Shown: in pieces, positions 63,472 to 64,000 of the stretch
Layout: every line of letters starts with the position of its first letter
Position numbering within the stretch: position 1 is the stretch's first letter
DNA from: Pistricoccus aurantiacus
GTDB taxonomy: Bacteria; Pseudomonadota; Gammaproteobacteria; Pseudomonadales; Halomonadaceae
Length of the DNA: 64,000 bases
Direction: 5' to 3'
Assembly: GCF_007954585.1 (NCBI RefSeq)
Contig: NZ_CP042382.1
Span: 372,001 to 436,000, forward strand
Made by a program: the position numbers and the translations under genes
Notes under the pieces: model-generated
What the model saw: the letters and a program-made list of their open reading frames with translations, nothing else
Database searches by the model: none
What the model was told of the DNA's origin: nothing

Positions 63472-64000
63472 ATGAAGTTATTCAAAACGTTAGTCGTATC
63501 AGCGATATGGCTCGTGCTGTCCCTTACCGCGGCCGGGCTACTCGGGGTGGCAGGCGCCGCGCTTTACTTCGCGCCGGGTCTGCCGGACGTGCGCCAGCTT
63601 CAGGACATCGAACTGCAGGCGCCGCTGCGCATCTTCACGCGAGACGGCAAGCTGATCGGCGAGTACGGCGAGGAGCGTCGCCAGTCGATAACCTTCGAGG
63701 AAATTCCTCAGGAAATGATCGATGCTCTGTTGGCGGCGGAAGACGCGGGCTTCTTCGACCACAGCGGTGTCGAACTCAAGAGCCTGGCCCGGGCGGCGCT
63801 GGAACTCGCCACCAGCGGCGACATCCAATCCGGCGGCAGCACCATCACCATGCAGGTGGCGCGTAACTACCTGCTGACCCTGGACCGCACCTTTACCCGC
63901 AAGATTCGCGAGATCCTGCTGTCGCTACAGATGGAACAAGTGCTGAGCAAGCAGGAAATCCTTTCTCTCTACGTCAACAAGATATTCCTGGGCCATCGCG
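63472..64000 (+). CDS. mrcA: Penicillin-binding protein 1A (3' truncated by window edge)
   Basis: PBP1A polymerises and cross-links peptidoglycan. The visible 176 residues begin MKLFKTLVVSAIWLVLSLTAAGLLGVAGAALYF, a single membrane anchor. They enter the family-51 transglycosylase domain with motif AAEDAGFFDHSGVE (the catalytic Glu follows LLAA) and QSGGSTITMQVARNYLLT, then MEQVLSKQEILSLYVNKIFLGHR. The start at 63472 agrees with the anchor. It is divergent from pilMNOPQ, the usual place for ponA/mrcA in this group. The transpeptidase domain lies outside the window. Confidence 0.95.
   Translation, partial: MKLFKTLVVSAIWLVLSLTAAGLLGVAGAALYFAPGLPDVRQLQDIELQAPLRIFTRDGKLIGEYGEERRQSITFEEIPQEMIDALLAAEDAGFFDHSGVELKSLARAALELATSGDIQSGGSTITMQVARNYLLTLDRTFTRKIREILLSLQMEQVLSKQEILSLYVNKIFLGHR

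Overview
The window is a high-GC chromosomal segment from a gammaproteobacterium. Markers of that class are a zipA-type division gene, the pilMNOPQ-aroK-aroB and pyrG-kdsA-eno gene orders, and recA-recX-alaS-lysC-csrA followed by tRNA-Ser and tRNA-Arg. Together with the sodium-pump oxaloacetate decarboxylase and two TRAP membrane subunits, the arrangement looks most like Halomonas or a relative. That genus-level placement is an inference from gene order and protein style, not from a search.

Layout. 1-2905: the end of mnmC, a frameshifted metallo-beta-lactamase-fold gene and a small yheU-type gene. 2902-10379 (minus): ligA, zipA and smc. 10383-17626 (minus): a complete cytochrome c maturation set, ccmA-B-C-D-E-F-G-H-I. 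17768-18988 (plus): an orphan LexA/UmuD-type protease gene with its own promoter and a consensus SOS box, coupled to yigZ. 18972-22477 (minus): oadGAB. 22579-23601: dusC. 23586-26001 (minus): pxpABC for 5-oxoproline, divergent from a TRAP transporter (26212-29142). 29212-30081: a DUF1989 protein. 30150-31049 (minus): csrA and a tRNA-Ser/Arg/Arg transcription unit with promoter and terminator. 31250-37518 (minus): lysC, alaS, recX, recA with SOS box, pncC. 37610-40728 (plus): mutS and fdxA.

40803-46183 is an AT-richer accessory block between the core genes fdxA and eno. It holds a ParE/ParD-like module, a Phd/VapC module with a TGTACA-type operator, an orphan Phd-type antitoxin beside a decayed relE/stbE toxin, and then a candidate defence locus. 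That locus contains a P-loop ATPase with a C-terminal PD-(D/E)XK nuclease signature, and a gene carrying an R-x4-H (HEPN-like) motif. I reconstruct the second gene from two ORFs split at an A7 tract, with ATA where a start codon is expected. Three tandem hairpins lie between the two genes, and an 11-bp inverted repeat brackets the ATPase gene. A complete IS30-family element with a TTA target duplication ends the block.

46352-64000 returns to core genes. On the minus strand are eno, kdsA, pyrG, gltD, gltB, aroB, aroK and pilQ-P-O-N-M. The window ends inside a divergent PBP1A gene (ponA/mrcA). No rRNA genes or CRISPR array were seen. There is no gene-free stretch longer than 300 bases once the hidden ORF at 43207-43473 is counted.
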